From Stutzerimonas stutzeri (GTDB lineage: Bacteria; Pseudomonadota; Gammaproteobacteria; Pseudomonadales; Pseudomonadaceae), in contig NZ_CP046902.1 in the NCBI RefSeq assembly GCF_009789555.1, positions 1,566,001 through 1,630,000 of the forward strand: 64,000 nucleotides of DNA, in the 5' to 3' direction. Positions within the stretch are counted from its first letter, which is position 1. Each line of letters opens with the position of its first letter. Below are positions 44,290 to 53,083 of this stretch, piece after piece. A program made the translations under genes and the position numbers. Below the pieces are notes generated by a model, which was not told where the DNA came from, searched no databases, and saw only the letters and a program-made list of their open reading frames with translations.

Positions 44290-46320
44290 TTGAACAGTCT
44301 GTTGTATCCCGCGATCGCATTGATGAATCGTCTGAGCTTCGGCATGAAGTTCAGCCTGATCAGCGTGCTCTTCTTCGTCCCCATGCTGCTGACCAACTTC
44401 TACGTGGTGCGTGACTCGTACCGGGAATTCGTGGGCACCCGTACCGAGCTGCAGAGTCTGGAGCTGATGGGCACCGCGTTGCAGCTGCGTCGGGAAATGG
44501 AGACGTGGAGGGACTTGGTGGAGATCGAGGGCATCATCGGCCAGACCGGCGAAGTGCAAGCACTCGTGACCCGGTTGGCCAATGTCGAACGGGCGCTCTC
44601 CGAGCGGATGCAGCGGCTGGCGCCGGTGAGTGAAAACCCCGAGCAGGTCGCCGAATTCAACACCCGCCGGGATGAGCTCGATGCCGCACTGCGCGAGGCG
44701 CAGGCGCAGCAGTCCTTGCAGGCCAAGGTGGCGATGGCGCGTGCGCTGTTGGGCAAGGCGCAGGTAATGATCAAGTTGATCGCCAGCCAGTCGGGGCTGA
44801 GCCAGGACGGCCAGCGCGACGTGCGGATGCTGGCCGAACTGCTGACCTCGGTGACGCCCTCGATCACCGCCGCGCTCGGCGAGGGCCGCGCGGTGGGTTC
44901 CTATACCTTCGGCCAGGGTTTCCTGAATTCCGACGCCAGCAACACCCTGGACAACCTGCTGCTCGAGCTGGAGAAGCAGCACGCCCAGTACGGCGCTCAG
45001 TTGCAGGACGTGCTCGGCGGCAGCGCCGCTGCGTTGCGTCAACTCGAAAGCTACGCCGAAGCCAGCCGGGGCTCCCTGCAGACCAGCAGTGATATTTTCC
45101 AGGATCAGGTGATCATGGCCGAGGCACTCGATCGTCCCTGGGAAAGTTTCTACGACCAGATCGGTACCGAGATGGCGAAGACCTACGCGCTCAATGACGC
45201 CATTCTCGGCTTTCTCGATGATGAGCTCGAGCAGCGACTGGAGCAAAAGCGTCTGTTGATGATCCTTCTGCTCGCCGCACTGGCGCTGGTATTCCTGCTC
45301 GTGGTCTACCTCTATAGCGCTTTCTACATGTCAACCCGTGCATCGCTGCGCAGCCTCGGCGCGATCATGGACCGCGTGGCCGCAGGCGACATGACGGCGC
45401 GTTTCACCGTTCAGAGCCGCGATGAGCTGGGCGAGCTTGGCCAGGTGTTCAACGACACGGTGGCCAGGATTCGCGAGCTGATCGAACGGGTCGGCCAGAC
45501 GGTTGGCGAAGTGCAGCGTCAGGCGTCACGGGTCGAAATGGTCTCGGGCGAGAGCAACCAGACCGTGTCGCAACAGCGCGGTCAGATCGAGCAGGTCGCC
45601 ACCGCCATGAATGAGATGTCCGCGACCGCTCAGGAAGTAGCCACCAGCGCCGAAGCGGCCGTCGGCAGCGCTCAGAGCGTCAACGATGAAACCGCCAGCG
45701 GTCGGGGGCTGGTGGTCGCCCAGGTCGGTGGAATCGGACGCTTGGCGGCGGAGATCGAGCAGTCGGTCAAGGTGATCAATCAACTGGCCAGCGACAGCAA
45801 GGCCATCAGCCAGGTGCTGGATGTCATCAAGGGTGTGGCCGAGCAGACCAACCTGCTCGCGCTCAATGCCGCGATCGAGGCGGCGCGGGCCGGTGAACAA
45901 GGTCGTGGCTTCGCTGTGGTTGCCGATGAAGTGCGCAGCCTCGCCAAGCGTACCCAGCAGTCGACCGAGGAGATCGAGCACATGATCGCGCGGTTGCAGG
46001 GCGGCGTCGGCGCGGCGGTCAAGACCATGCATGCGAGCCATTCGATGGCCGAAGAAACAGTCAGCCAGTCGGCTCAGGTACAGCAGGCGCTGGATAATAT
46101 CCTTGGTGCCGTCGGTATCATCGTCGATCAGAACCAGCAGATTGCCGCGGCTGCGGAGCAGCAGACTGCCGTCGCGCACGACATCGACCGGAATATCGTC
46201 GCGATCAACGAAGCCGGACAACGCACCGCCGAAGGCGCAGGGCACACCGAACAGGCGAGCCGCGAGCTGACCGAGCTGGTTGCCCGTCTGCAGCAACTCA
46301 TCGGAGCGTTCCGCGTCTGA
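44290..46320 (+). CDS. Methyl-accepting chemotaxis protein
   Basis: A 676-residue chemoreceptor. TM1 is about residues 22-42 (FSLISVLFFVPMLLTNFYVV), a long helical periplasmic sensor spans about 43-320, TM2 is about 324-347 (LLAALALVFLLVVYLYSAFY), then HAMP and the signalling domain with GVAEQTNLLALNAAIEAARAGE and GRGFAVVADEVRSLAKRT. The start is placed at TTG 44290, behind GGGAGA at 44278-44283; an ATG at 44254 would add 12 residues. A chemoreceptor at this position after ampDE is also present in P. aeruginosa. Ligand unknown; the neighbouring amide cluster begins immediately downstream on the other strand, but no link is shown. Confidence 0.88.
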   Translation: MNSLLYPAIALMNRLSFGMKFSLISVLFFVPMLLTNFYVVRDSYREFVGTRTELQSLELMGTALQLRREMETWRDLVEIEGIIGQTGEVQALVTRLANVERALSERMQRLAPVSENPEQVAEFNTRRDELDAALREAQAQQSLQAKVAMARALLGKAQVMIKLIASQSGLSQDGQRDVRMLAELLTSVTPSITAALGEGRAVGSYTFGQGFLNSDASNTLDNLLLELEKQHAQYGAQLQDVLGGSAAALRQLESYAEASRGSLQTSSDIFQDQVIMAEALDRPWESFYDQIGTEMAKTYALNDAILGFLDDELEQRLEQKRLLMILLLAALALVFLLVVYLYSAFYMSTRASLRSLGAIMDRVAAGDMTARFTVQSRDELGELGQVFNDTVARIRELIERVGQTVGEVQRQASRVEMVSGESNQTVSQQRGQIEQVATAMNEMSATAQEVATSAEAAVGSAQSVNDETASGRGLVVAQVGGIGRLAAEIEQSVKVINQLASDSKAISQVLDVIKGVAEQTNLLALNAAIEAARAGEQGRGFAVVADEVRSLAKRTQQSTEEIEHMIARLQGGVGAAVKTMHASHSMAEETVSQSAQVQQALDNILGAVGIIVDQNQQIAAAAEQQTAVAHDIDRNIVAINEAGQRTAEGAGHTEQASRELTELVARLQQLIGAFRV

Positions 46321-46332
46321 GGCGCCGCCAGC

Positions 46333-47004
46333 TCAGCGAGACATGCCCGCGGACATGGCAACCGCCGCCGCGGCGGTTCGCGTCTCGACGCCGAGCTTCA
46401 CGTAGACGTGTTCCAGGTGCTTGTTCACCGTGCGAGGGCTGAGGCCGAGGATGTCGCCGATGTCCTTGTTGGTCTTGCCGCAGGCGACCCAGTGCAGCAC
46501 CTCGATTTCCCGGCTGGTGAGCTGGAAGCGCTGGCTCAGTGCCGCCTGGGTCCGGCCTTCATCCGCCGGCGTGGCAGGAGCCAGGCCGATCCTCGCCGAT
46601 TGCAATGTACGCGCGGTACGCAGGTGCGCCGCGACCCGCGCCAGGACCTGTTCGGCATGGATGGGTTTGGTGACATAGTCATTGCCGCCGGCGGCAAACC
46701 CGGCAAGCACGTGTTCGCTTTCGGTCAGGGCGGTCATGAACAGTACCGGTATGTCTTGCAGGTCGGCTGAGGCCTTCATCTGGCGGCAGGTGTCGAAACC
46801 GTTCAGCCCCGGCATCAGCGCATCCAGCAAGACGATATCCGGGCGCAGGCGCTGCATGCGCTCCAGTGCGCTGACGCCGTCCATTGCGACCAGCACCATG
46901 TAGCCGGCGCGCTCCAGCGCATCGGATAACAAGGCGAGGTTGTCCGGAACGTCGTCGACGATCATCACGGTGCCTTGCTGGTCGATGGCGTGCGCCAGGT
47001 TCAT
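46333..47004 (-). CDS. NarL/LuxR-type response regulator of the amide/urea cluster
   Basis: A 223-residue regulator with a receiver domain (about 12-130; acidic Asp17-Asp18, phosphoacceptor Asp61 in IVLLDALMPG, Lys in YVTKPIH) and a C-terminal LuxR helix-turn-helix (about 155-215, LTSREIEVLHWVACGKTNKDI; LSPRTVNKHLEHVYVKL). The ATG at 47004 overlaps the stop of the NCS1-permease kinase by ATGA, so the two are translated together as sensor and regulator. The upstream extension of the open frame is inside the kinase gene and is rejected. NarL-family proteins bind 7-2-7 inverted repeats; three such repeats stand at 50592, 50614 and 55888. Regulation of urt and fmd/ami genes is inferred. Confidence 0.88.
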   Translation of the reverse strand: MNLAHAIDQQGTVMIVDDVPDNLALLSDALERAGYMVLVAMDGVSALERMQRLRPDIVLLDALMPGLNGFDTCRQMKASADLQDIPVLFMTALTESEHVLAGFAAGGNDYVTKPIHAEQVLARVAAHLRTARTLQSARIGLAPATPADEGRTQAALSQRFQLTSREIEVLHWVACGKTNKDIGDILGLSPRTVNKHLEHVYVKLGVETRTAAAAVAMSAGMSR

Positions 47005-50000
47005 TGACTCTGCTCCTCTGTCGGGTCGGTCTGTTCGGCTCGGCCGGGGGCTTGCGCGGCGAGGGTCAGCTGACGTGTCAACTCGTTCAGCTGGAAGCGT
47101 TTGGCCAGCTTCTGCAAACTCATGATGAAAACCCCGCAATCGGGTTCGCTTTGGGCGAGCTTGTCCAGGTGATCGAGCAGGCCTCGCACGTAGCCGAGCG
47201 AGGCCAGTTCCTGCAGCTCCTGTATCGCCTGGAGGGGAAGCAGGGCCATCGTCGGCGCGGGCACTTGGCTCATGTCGCGCTTGACCCACTCCAAGGCGAG
47301 GTGGGTCTGTATTTTTTCCAGCAGTACGGGTGTGTGCACGGGCTTGGCAAGGTAGTCCGTGCAGTGTCCGGGCGCGCTCGTATCACGGTCGTCGGCGAAG
47401 GCGTTGGCCGAGACGACAATGACGGGCGCGGTCGATCCGACGGATTCGCGGATCAACCGGCTGGTCTGCCAGCCGTCCATGTGCGGCATCGACAGGTCCA
47501 TCAGGATCAGATCGGGGTTGAGCAGCGAGACCTGGCTCAAGGCTTCCTGCCCATTCGCCGCCATCGCGACTTCGAAGCCCAGCGGCGCCAGCATCCCGGC
47601 CAGTACCCGCCGATGGTCGAGGTGATCGTCCACCACCAACACGCGACGGCGTGGACCCTGATAGCCAATGATGTCGTGTTCGACATGCACCACCGCTTGG
47701 GGGGCCCGTACCTCCGACAGAAACAGCCGAACCTGGAACGCGGTGCCCTGGCCCACGTCGCTTTTGACCTGCAATTCGCCACCCATGAGCGCGGTGAGCA
47801 TCCGGGTGATGGTCAGTCCCAACCCCAGCCCGCTGTCCTGGCGCAGCGGATCGCCGCGTTCGAAGGGCTGGAACAGTCGTTCGAGCTGCTCGGGTGCGAT
47901 GCCGACGCCGGTGTCGATGATTTCGAAGGTCGCCGTTTCACGTAGATAGCTTGTGCGCAACCTCACACTGCCCTGGTCGGTGTAGCGCACGGCATTGCCG
48001 AGCAGGTTGATGAGGATCTGGCGCACCCGCTTTTCGTCGCCGCGAACCACTGATGGGATGCGTCCGCGCGTCTCGAAATCCAGGCTCAGGCCTTTGTCCT
48101 TCGCTTGTGGGGCGACCATCTGTTGCAGCTGCGTGAGAAATTCCGGAAAGGGAATCTCCGAGGGTTCGAGGTTGAGTTTTCCCGCTTCGATCTTGGCCAC
48201 GTCCAGCAAACCGTCAATCAGCGAAAGCAGGTGCGCACCGCTGCGGTAGATGGTGTCGAGTGAGTCTCGATGGTGGGGCGGCATGGCGGCGTCGCGCTGG
48301 AGAATCTGGGCATAGCCGAGGATGCTGTTCAGCGGTGTACGCAGCTCATGAGAAAGACCGGTCACGTAGCGGCTCTTGGCGGCGTTGGCCGATTCCGATG
48401 CCTCCTTGGCGCGTTGCAGTTGCTCATCCGTCTTGCGGTGCGCCTCGATTTCCTGCATCAGCAGGGCGGTCTGACGATCGGACTCCTGCTGCGCCACGCG
48501 CCGGCTTTCGCGTGTCAGGACCAGCCACCAGGCGAGAATTCCGGCAAACAGCGACAGCGTCAGGAAGCCCTTGAAAAACGCCTGATCCAGCGCCTCGAAG
48601 GCTTGTGCCTGATTGGCGGCGACGCCTTGCGATACCTGGCTGTAGATCAGCCACAGGGCCAGGAACAATAAGCCGATGATCAGCCCCAGCACGCTGAGGT
48701 AATGGACCAGGCGGGTGTGCAGACGGGGCACCGAGGCCTGAGGAAATACCCATCTGATGAAATCATCGAACTGCTCGGTCAGCCGTGCGCGTGGTTTGCA
48801 GGCATCGCCGCAACGGGCATCGAGCGAACAGCACAGTGAGCAGATCGCACAGCCATAGGCCGGACAGGCGGCCATGTCTTCGCGCTCGAACGCGTTGCTG
48901 CACAAGCCGCAGACCACGCCATCCTGGCTGTCGGGATAGATCAGTTCGGGCGCGCTCTGGCGCGCGATGTAATAGCGGCCACGGGTCAATCGCGCGATCA
49001 GCGGTGCACAGAGCATCGCACTGCCCAGGGCGATTACCGGTGAGCCTGCCTGGGCCAGGTCGCCGAACGCGCCAAAGTGCGCCAGGATCGACAGCAGCGA
49101 GGCGATCAGCATGGCGCCGACGCCCACCGGGTTGATGTCATACAGATGCGCACGCTTGAATTCGATGTGCCTGGGCGAAAGCCCCAACGGTTTGTTGATC
49201 ACCAGGTCCGCGACCAGGGCGCCGATCCAGGCCAGCGCCACGTTGGCATACAGCCCCAACACCTCCTCGATGGCGGCGAATACCCCCAGCTCCATCAGCA
49301 TCAGCGCAATCGAGACGTTGAAAACCAGCCAGACCACGCGCCCCGGATGGCTGTGGGTGACGCGGGCAAAGAAGTTCGACCACGCCAGCGAACCGGCGTA
49401 GGCGTTGGTCACGTTGATCTTGATCTGGGAGACCACGACGAACAGCACCATCGCCGCCAGCGCCCACTCGGGCGAGGTGAATACATAGCTGAAGGCCACC
49501 AGATACATCTGGGTCGGCTCGGCCGCTTTCTCGATGGGAATCTGATGTTGCAGCGCAAGGAACGCGAGAAACGCCCCGGCAAGCATTTTAAGCGCGCCGG
49601 GAATAATCCAGCCGGGACCGGCCAGGATGACCGCGGCCCACCAGCGCTTGCGGTTGTGCTGGGTCTTTTCCGGCAGGAAGCGCAGATAATCCACCTGCTC
49701 GCCAATCTGGGTGATGAGCGCCAGCCCGACCGTGCAGGCGGCTCCGAAGGACAGCAGGCTGAACGCGCCGCCGTTGGCTTCGCGACCGGCAAAGGTGGTG
49801 AAGTCGGACAGCGCATCAGGGTTCTTGAACAGGACGAAGGCGTAGGGCAGCAACAACAACGTGAGCCAGACGGGCTGTGTCCAGAATTGCAGACGGTTGA
49901 TCAGGGTGATGCCGTAGGTCACCAGCGGAATCACGATGATCGAACACACCACATACGCCAGCGCCAGCGGCATGCCGAAGTACAGCTCCAGCGCCAGCGC

Positions 50001-50456
50001 CATGATGGCGGCTTCGAGGGCGAAGAACAGAAAGGTGAACGTCGCGTAGATCAGCGAGGTGATGGTCGAGCCGATGTAGCCGAAACCGGCGCCACGGGTC
50101 AGCAGGTCCATGTCCAGGCCGTAGCGGGCCGCGTAATAGCTGATCGGCAGCCCGGTCAGGAAGATTGCGAGACTGACCGCAATCACCGCCCACAGGGTAT
50201 TGGTAAAGCCGTAACTCAGCGCCAGGGTGCCGCCAATCGCCTCCAGCGCCAGGAACGAGACCGCGCCCAGCGCCGTGTTGGCAATGCGGAACTCCGACCA
50301 TTTGCGAAACGACTTCGGTGTGAAACGCAGCGCATAGTCTTCCAGCGTCTCGTCCGCAACCCAGCGGTTGTAGTCGCGACGAATCTTGACGACTCGCTGA
50401 GTACCTGTGGGATGCACGTCGAGACTCTCGGTCGATTGGGTCTCTCCATCAAGCAA
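47001..50456 (-). CDS. NCS1 permease-hybrid histidine kinase fusion (putative amide/urea-related sensor)
   Basis: An 1151-residue protein. Residues about 35-490 form a 12-segment NCS1 (nucleobase/allantoin/hydantoin) permease, with FTPKSFRKWSEFRIANTALGA, the unwound-helix-like segments TRGAGFGYIGS and QIKINVTNAYAGSLAWSNFF. A nine-cysteine cluster follows at 516-553 (CGLC...C....C..C..CC.....C...C), then two more membrane helices (about 584-607, 628-648) and a coiled coil. The kinase has HisKA (His703 in SHELRTPLNS), the N-box (Asn821), a GLGLGL box (876-881), and a receiver domain with Asp987 (LILMDLSMPHMDGW). The C-terminal helices lack an obvious phosphotransfer His. The start is TTG 50456: GGAGGG at 50465-50470 sits 8 bp ahead and no ATG in frame is well placed. 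It is co-transcribed with the LuxR regulator. Whether it transports, senses or both is unknown. Confidence 0.9.
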   Translation of the reverse strand: MLDGETQSTESLDVHPTGTQRVVKIRRDYNRWVADETLEDYALRFTPKSFRKWSEFRIANTALGAVSFLALEAIGGTLALSYGFTNTLWAVIAVSLAIFLTGLPISYYAARYGLDMDLLTRGAGFGYIGSTITSLIYATFTFLFFALEAAIMALALELYFGMPLALAYVVCSIIVIPLVTYGITLINRLQFWTQPVWLTLLLLPYAFVLFKNPDALSDFTTFAGREANGGAFSLLSFGAACTVGLALITQIGEQVDYLRFLPEKTQHNRKRWWAAVILAGPGWIIPGALKMLAGAFLAFLALQHQIPIEKAAEPTQMYLVAFSYVFTSPEWALAAMVLFVVVSQIKINVTNAYAGSLAWSNFFARVTHSHPGRVVWLVFNVSIALMLMELGVFAAIEEVLGLYANVALAWIGALVADLVINKPLGLSPRHIEFKRAHLYDINPVGVGAMLIASLLSILAHFGAFGDLAQAGSPVIALGSAMLCAPLIARLTRGRYYIARQSAPELIYPDSQDGVVCGLCSNAFEREDMAACPAYGCAICSLCCSLDARCGDACKPRARLTEQFDDFIRWVFPQASVPRLHTRLVHYLSVLGLIIGLLFLALWLIYSQVSQGVAANQAQAFEALDQAFFKGFLTLSLFAGILAWWLVLTRESRRVAQQESDRQTALLMQEIEAHRKTDEQLQRAKEASESANAAKSRYVTGLSHELRTPLNSILGYAQILQRDAAMPPHHRDSLDTIYRSGAHLLSLIDGLLDVAKIEAGKLNLEPSEIPFPEFLTQLQQMVAPQAKDKGLSLDFETRGRIPSVVRGDEKRVRQILINLLGNAVRYTDQGSVRLRTSYLRETATFEIIDTGVGIAPEQLERLFQPFERGDPLRQDSGLGLGLTITRMLTALMGGELQVKSDVGQGTAFQVRLFLSEVRAPQAVVHVEHDIIGYQGPRRRVLVVDDHLDHRRVLAGMLAPLGFEVAMAANGQEALSQVSLLNPDLILMDLSMPHMDGWQTSRLIRESVGSTAPVIVVSANAFADDRDTSAPGHCTDYLAKPVHTPVLLEKIQTHLALEWVKRDMSQVPAPTMALLPLQAIQELQELASLGYVRGLLDHLDKLAQSEPDCGVFIMSLQKLAKRFQLNELTRQLTLAAQAPGRAEQTDPTEEQSQ

Positions 50457-50591
50457 CTTGCATGCCCTCCGATTGCGTGTTCGCCGCGTTCGCGCAGGCG
50501 TTGTCCCCACGTGGTGATTTCGCTGGGAGAAAACACGCGCGCCGCCCTCTGCGTAGCGCGCAGCATGCACCGGTTTCGGGCGTTGGCGCGC

Positions 50592-50607
50592 TACGTCAGA
50601 TGACGTA
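50592..50607. promoter_or_regulatory. 7-2-7 inverted repeat, candidate response-regulator operator 1
   Basis: TACGTCA-GA-TGACGTA is a perfect 16-bp inverted repeat with the 7-2-7 spacing known for NarL-type regulators. It lies in the divergent region between the permease-kinase gene and urtA, 127 bp before the urtA ATG and 136 bp from the kinase TTG. Confidence 0.75.
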
Positions 50608-50613
50608 TGGGGT

Positions 50614-50629
50614 TACGTCAATCTGCGTA
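50614..50629. promoter_or_regulatory. 7-2-7 inverted repeat, candidate operator 2
   Basis: TACGTCA-AT-CTGCGTA is a second 16-bp site with one perfect half-site and one diverged half. It starts exactly 22 bp after operator 1, about two DNA turns, so two dimers could bind on the same face. Confidence 0.68.
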
Positions 50630-50733
50630 TACCGAGGATCGCTGCCCCACCGCATCCTTGCTCTCGACCCGATGCCGGCCCGTCGCAGCTTGCGGCAAAC
50701 CACGCACGGCCCACCGAGACAGGAGCACAGATC

Positions 50734-51978
50734 ATGGATTCAAAACTGACGGGTTCGTCACTTCGTCTACCCCGCCGATTCGCGCAGGGAGCCGCGGCGC
50801 TGTCGATGCTTGCCTTGAGCGTTTTCGCATCGTCCACCATGGCCCAGGACGTGAATTCCACGGGCCTGGCCGTTACCGACACGGAAGTGGTCGTGGGGCA
50901 GTTGCACTCCGCAACCGGGACCATGGCGATATCGGAAACCGGATCGATCCAGGCCGAGCGCCTGGCCATCGACCAGATCAACGCCAGCGGTGGCATCCTC
51001 GGCCGGCAGATCAAGGTCATCCAGGAAGACGGCGCGTCCGACTGGCCGACCTTTGCCGAGAAGGCCCGCAAGCTGCTGGAGCGTGACAAGGTCGCGGCGG
51101 TCTTCGGCTGCTGGACATCCGCCTCACGCAAGGCCGTTCTGCCAATCTTCGAGCGTCAGAACGGGTTGCTCTACTACCCGACCTTCTACGAGGGTCTCGA
51201 ACAGTCGAAGAACGTCGTCTACACCGGCCAGGAAGCCACCCAGCAGATTCTTGCCAGCCTTGACTGGATCGCCAAGGAGAAGGGCGCCAAGACCTTCTAC
51301 CTGCTGGGTTCCGACTACATCTGGCCACGCACCTCGATGAAGATTGCGCGCAAGCACATCGAAACGGTGCTGGGCGGCAAGGTGGTCGGCGAGGAGTACT
51401 ACCCGCTCGGCAATACCCAGTTCGGCTCGCTGACCAACAAGATCAAGCTGAGAAAGCCTGACGTGATTTTCGCCGCCGTGGTCGGGGGTTCCAACGTTGC
51501 GTTCTACAAGCAGCTCAAGGCCGCCGGCATCACCGCGGACAAGCAGACCCTGCTGACCCTGTCGGTCACCGAGGACGAACTGCTGGGCATTGGCGGTAAC
51601 AACATGGAAGGCTTCTACGCCTCGATGAAGTATTTCCAGAGCCTGGATAACCCGAACAACGTCGCCTTCGTCAAAGCCTTCAAGGAAAAGTATGGCGCCG
51701 ATTCGGTCATCGGCGACGTGACCCAGGCGGCCTATCTCGGCCCCTGGCTGTGGAAGGCGGCGGTTGAAAAGGCTGGCAGCTTCGACGTCGACAAGGTGGT
51801 CGCCGCGTCAGCTGGTCTGGAACTCGACACCGCGCCGGAAGGCTACGTCAAAGTCCACGACAACCAGCATCTGTGGAGCAAGACCCGCATCGGCGAAGTG
51901 AAGGCCGATGGTCAGTTCACCGTGGTCTACGAGTCCGACCTGATCGAGCCGAACCCATTCCCCAAGGGTTATCAGTAA
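50734..51978 (+). CDS. urtA: Urea/short-chain amide ABC transporter substrate-binding protein (UrtA/FmdD type)
   Basis: A 414-residue periplasmic binding protein of the type I (Leu/amide-binding) fold. A signal peptide with basic N-region (LRLPRRF), hydrophobic core and SSTMAQD cleavage site covers residues 1-37. Diagnostic UrtA motifs include VVVGQLHSATGTMAISE, VAAVFGCWTSASRKAVLP and LLYYPTFYEGLEQSKNV. The signal peptide separates it from cytoplasmic AmiC, which shares the fold. It is first gene of urtABCDE, downstream of two candidate operators. Substrate may be urea or formamide/acetamide; in Methylophilus the homologous FmdDEF system imports both. Confidence 0.93.
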   Translation: MDSKLTGSSLRLPRRFAQGAAALSMLALSVFASSTMAQDVNSTGLAVTDTEVVVGQLHSATGTMAISETGSIQAERLAIDQINASGGILGRQIKVIQEDGASDWPTFAEKARKLLERDKVAAVFGCWTSASRKAVLPIFERQNGLLYYPTFYEGLEQSKNVVYTGQEATQQILASLDWIAKEKGAKTFYLLGSDYIWPRTSMKIARKHIETVLGGKVVGEEYYPLGNTQFGSLTNKIKLRKPDVIFAAVVGGSNVAFYKQLKAAGITADKQTLLTLSVTEDELLGIGGNNMEGFYASMKYFQSLDNPNNVAFVKAFKEKYGADSVIGDVTQAAYLGPWLWKAAVEKAGSFDVDKVVAASAGLELDTAPEGYVKVHDNQHLWSKTRIGEVKADGQFTVVYESDLIEPNPFPKGYQ

Positions 51979-52050
51979 CGCCCGAAAAACCCGAGCGTCC
52001 GACCCACATCGTCGGACGCCGGGCTTCTGCGGCTTTTCGAGGACACCACT

Positions 52051-52968
52051 ATGCAATGGCTATCGGAGTTCGGCGCCATCACCGTCATGCAGGGGTTCAA
52101 TGGCCTGTCGGTGTTCTGCGTGTTGCTGCTCATGGCGCTGGGACTGGCGATCATCTTCGGTCAGATGGGCGTGATCAACATGGCCCACGGCGAATTCCTG
52201 ACCGTTGGCGCCTACACCACGTATCTGATTTCAACCCTGACGCTGCAATTCGTGCCTGGGCTGCAGCCGTACTACTTCTTTTTCGCCATCGTTGTTTCGT
52301 TCGTGATTGCCGGAGCGCTCGGCTGGCTGGTCGAGTGGGCGATGATCAGCAAGCTCTACCACCGCCCGCTCGACACCCTGCTCGCGACCTGGGGGCTTTC
52401 GCTGGTGATGCAGCAGACGTTCCGCTCGATCTTCGGCGCACGCGAGGTCAGCGCCGAGTTGCCCGAATGGCTGATGGGCTCGTTCAACCCCACCGACGCC
52501 ATCGATATTCCGCGCAACGGCCTGTTCATGATGGCGCTGGTGCTGGTGCTGACCTCGACGATCTTCTTCCTCCTGTATCGCTCGCGCTGGGGCTTGCAGG
52601 TTCGCGCCACCATGCAGAACCGGGTGATGAGCCGCGCGGTCGGGATCAACACGAAAAAGGTCGATCGCATGACCTTCGCGCTGGGCTGCGGCGTGGCCGG
52701 CGTGGCCGGCGCGGCCTTTACCACCATCGGCTCCACCGGGCCGACTTCCGGCTCGCTGTATATCGTCGATACCTTCCTGGTGGTGGTTTTCGGTGGCGCG
52801 CAGAGCCTGTTCGGCACCATGGCATCGGCATTCGCCATCGCGCAGACGCAGTCGATATCCGAATTCTTCATCAGCGGTTCCATGGCCAAGGTGCTCACCC
52901 TGTCCGCGGTGATCCTGATTCTGATGATGCGCCCGCAGGGGCTGTTCTCGATCAAGGTGCGCAAATGA
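52051..52968 (+). CDS. urtB: Urea/amide ABC transporter permease UrtB
   Basis: A 305-residue LivH-type membrane permease with about eight hydrophobic segments. FGQMGVINMAHGEFLTVGAYTTYL near the N-terminus (in two parts FGQMGVINMAHGEF and LTVGAYTTYL) and FGGAQSLFGTMASAFAIAQ near the C-terminus are typical of UrtB. It lacks the extra N-terminal periplasmic extension some UrtB proteins have. AGGACACC precedes the ATG. It starts 73 bp after urtA. Confidence 0.93.
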   Translation: MQWLSEFGAITVMQGFNGLSVFCVLLLMALGLAIIFGQMGVINMAHGEFLTVGAYTTYLISTLTLQFVPGLQPYYFFFAIVVSFVIAGALGWLVEWAMISKLYHRPLDTLLATWGLSLVMQQTFRSIFGAREVSAELPEWLMGSFNPTDAIDIPRNGLFMMALVLVLTSTIFFLLYRSRWGLQVRATMQNRVMSRAVGINTKKVDRMTFALGCGVAGVAGAAFTTIGSTGPTSGSLYIVDTFLVVVFGGAQSLFGTMASAFAIAQTQSISEFFISGSMAKVLTLSAVILILMMRPQGLFSIKVRK

Positions 52969-53083
52969 GTCGCCGCGTGCTGTCGCGTTCGAGCCGGTGC
53001 GCCGCGATGGCCGGTCGGTCCTGGCGTGGACGCGCCGCTGCGCAGGCGTGTGTACATGAACCATATTGCAGAGGGCTCCGCTC

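Noticed and set aside
46333..47289. 318-residue version of the response regulator
   Set aside because: The 95 extra N-terminal residues are out-of-frame reading of the kinase 3' end; the ATGA overlap start at 47004 is normal.
49077..50603. 508-residue open frame on the plus strand across the permease-kinase gene
   Set aside because: Repetitive Gln/Arg/Gly composition typical of an antisense frame; it crosses the divergent regulatory region.
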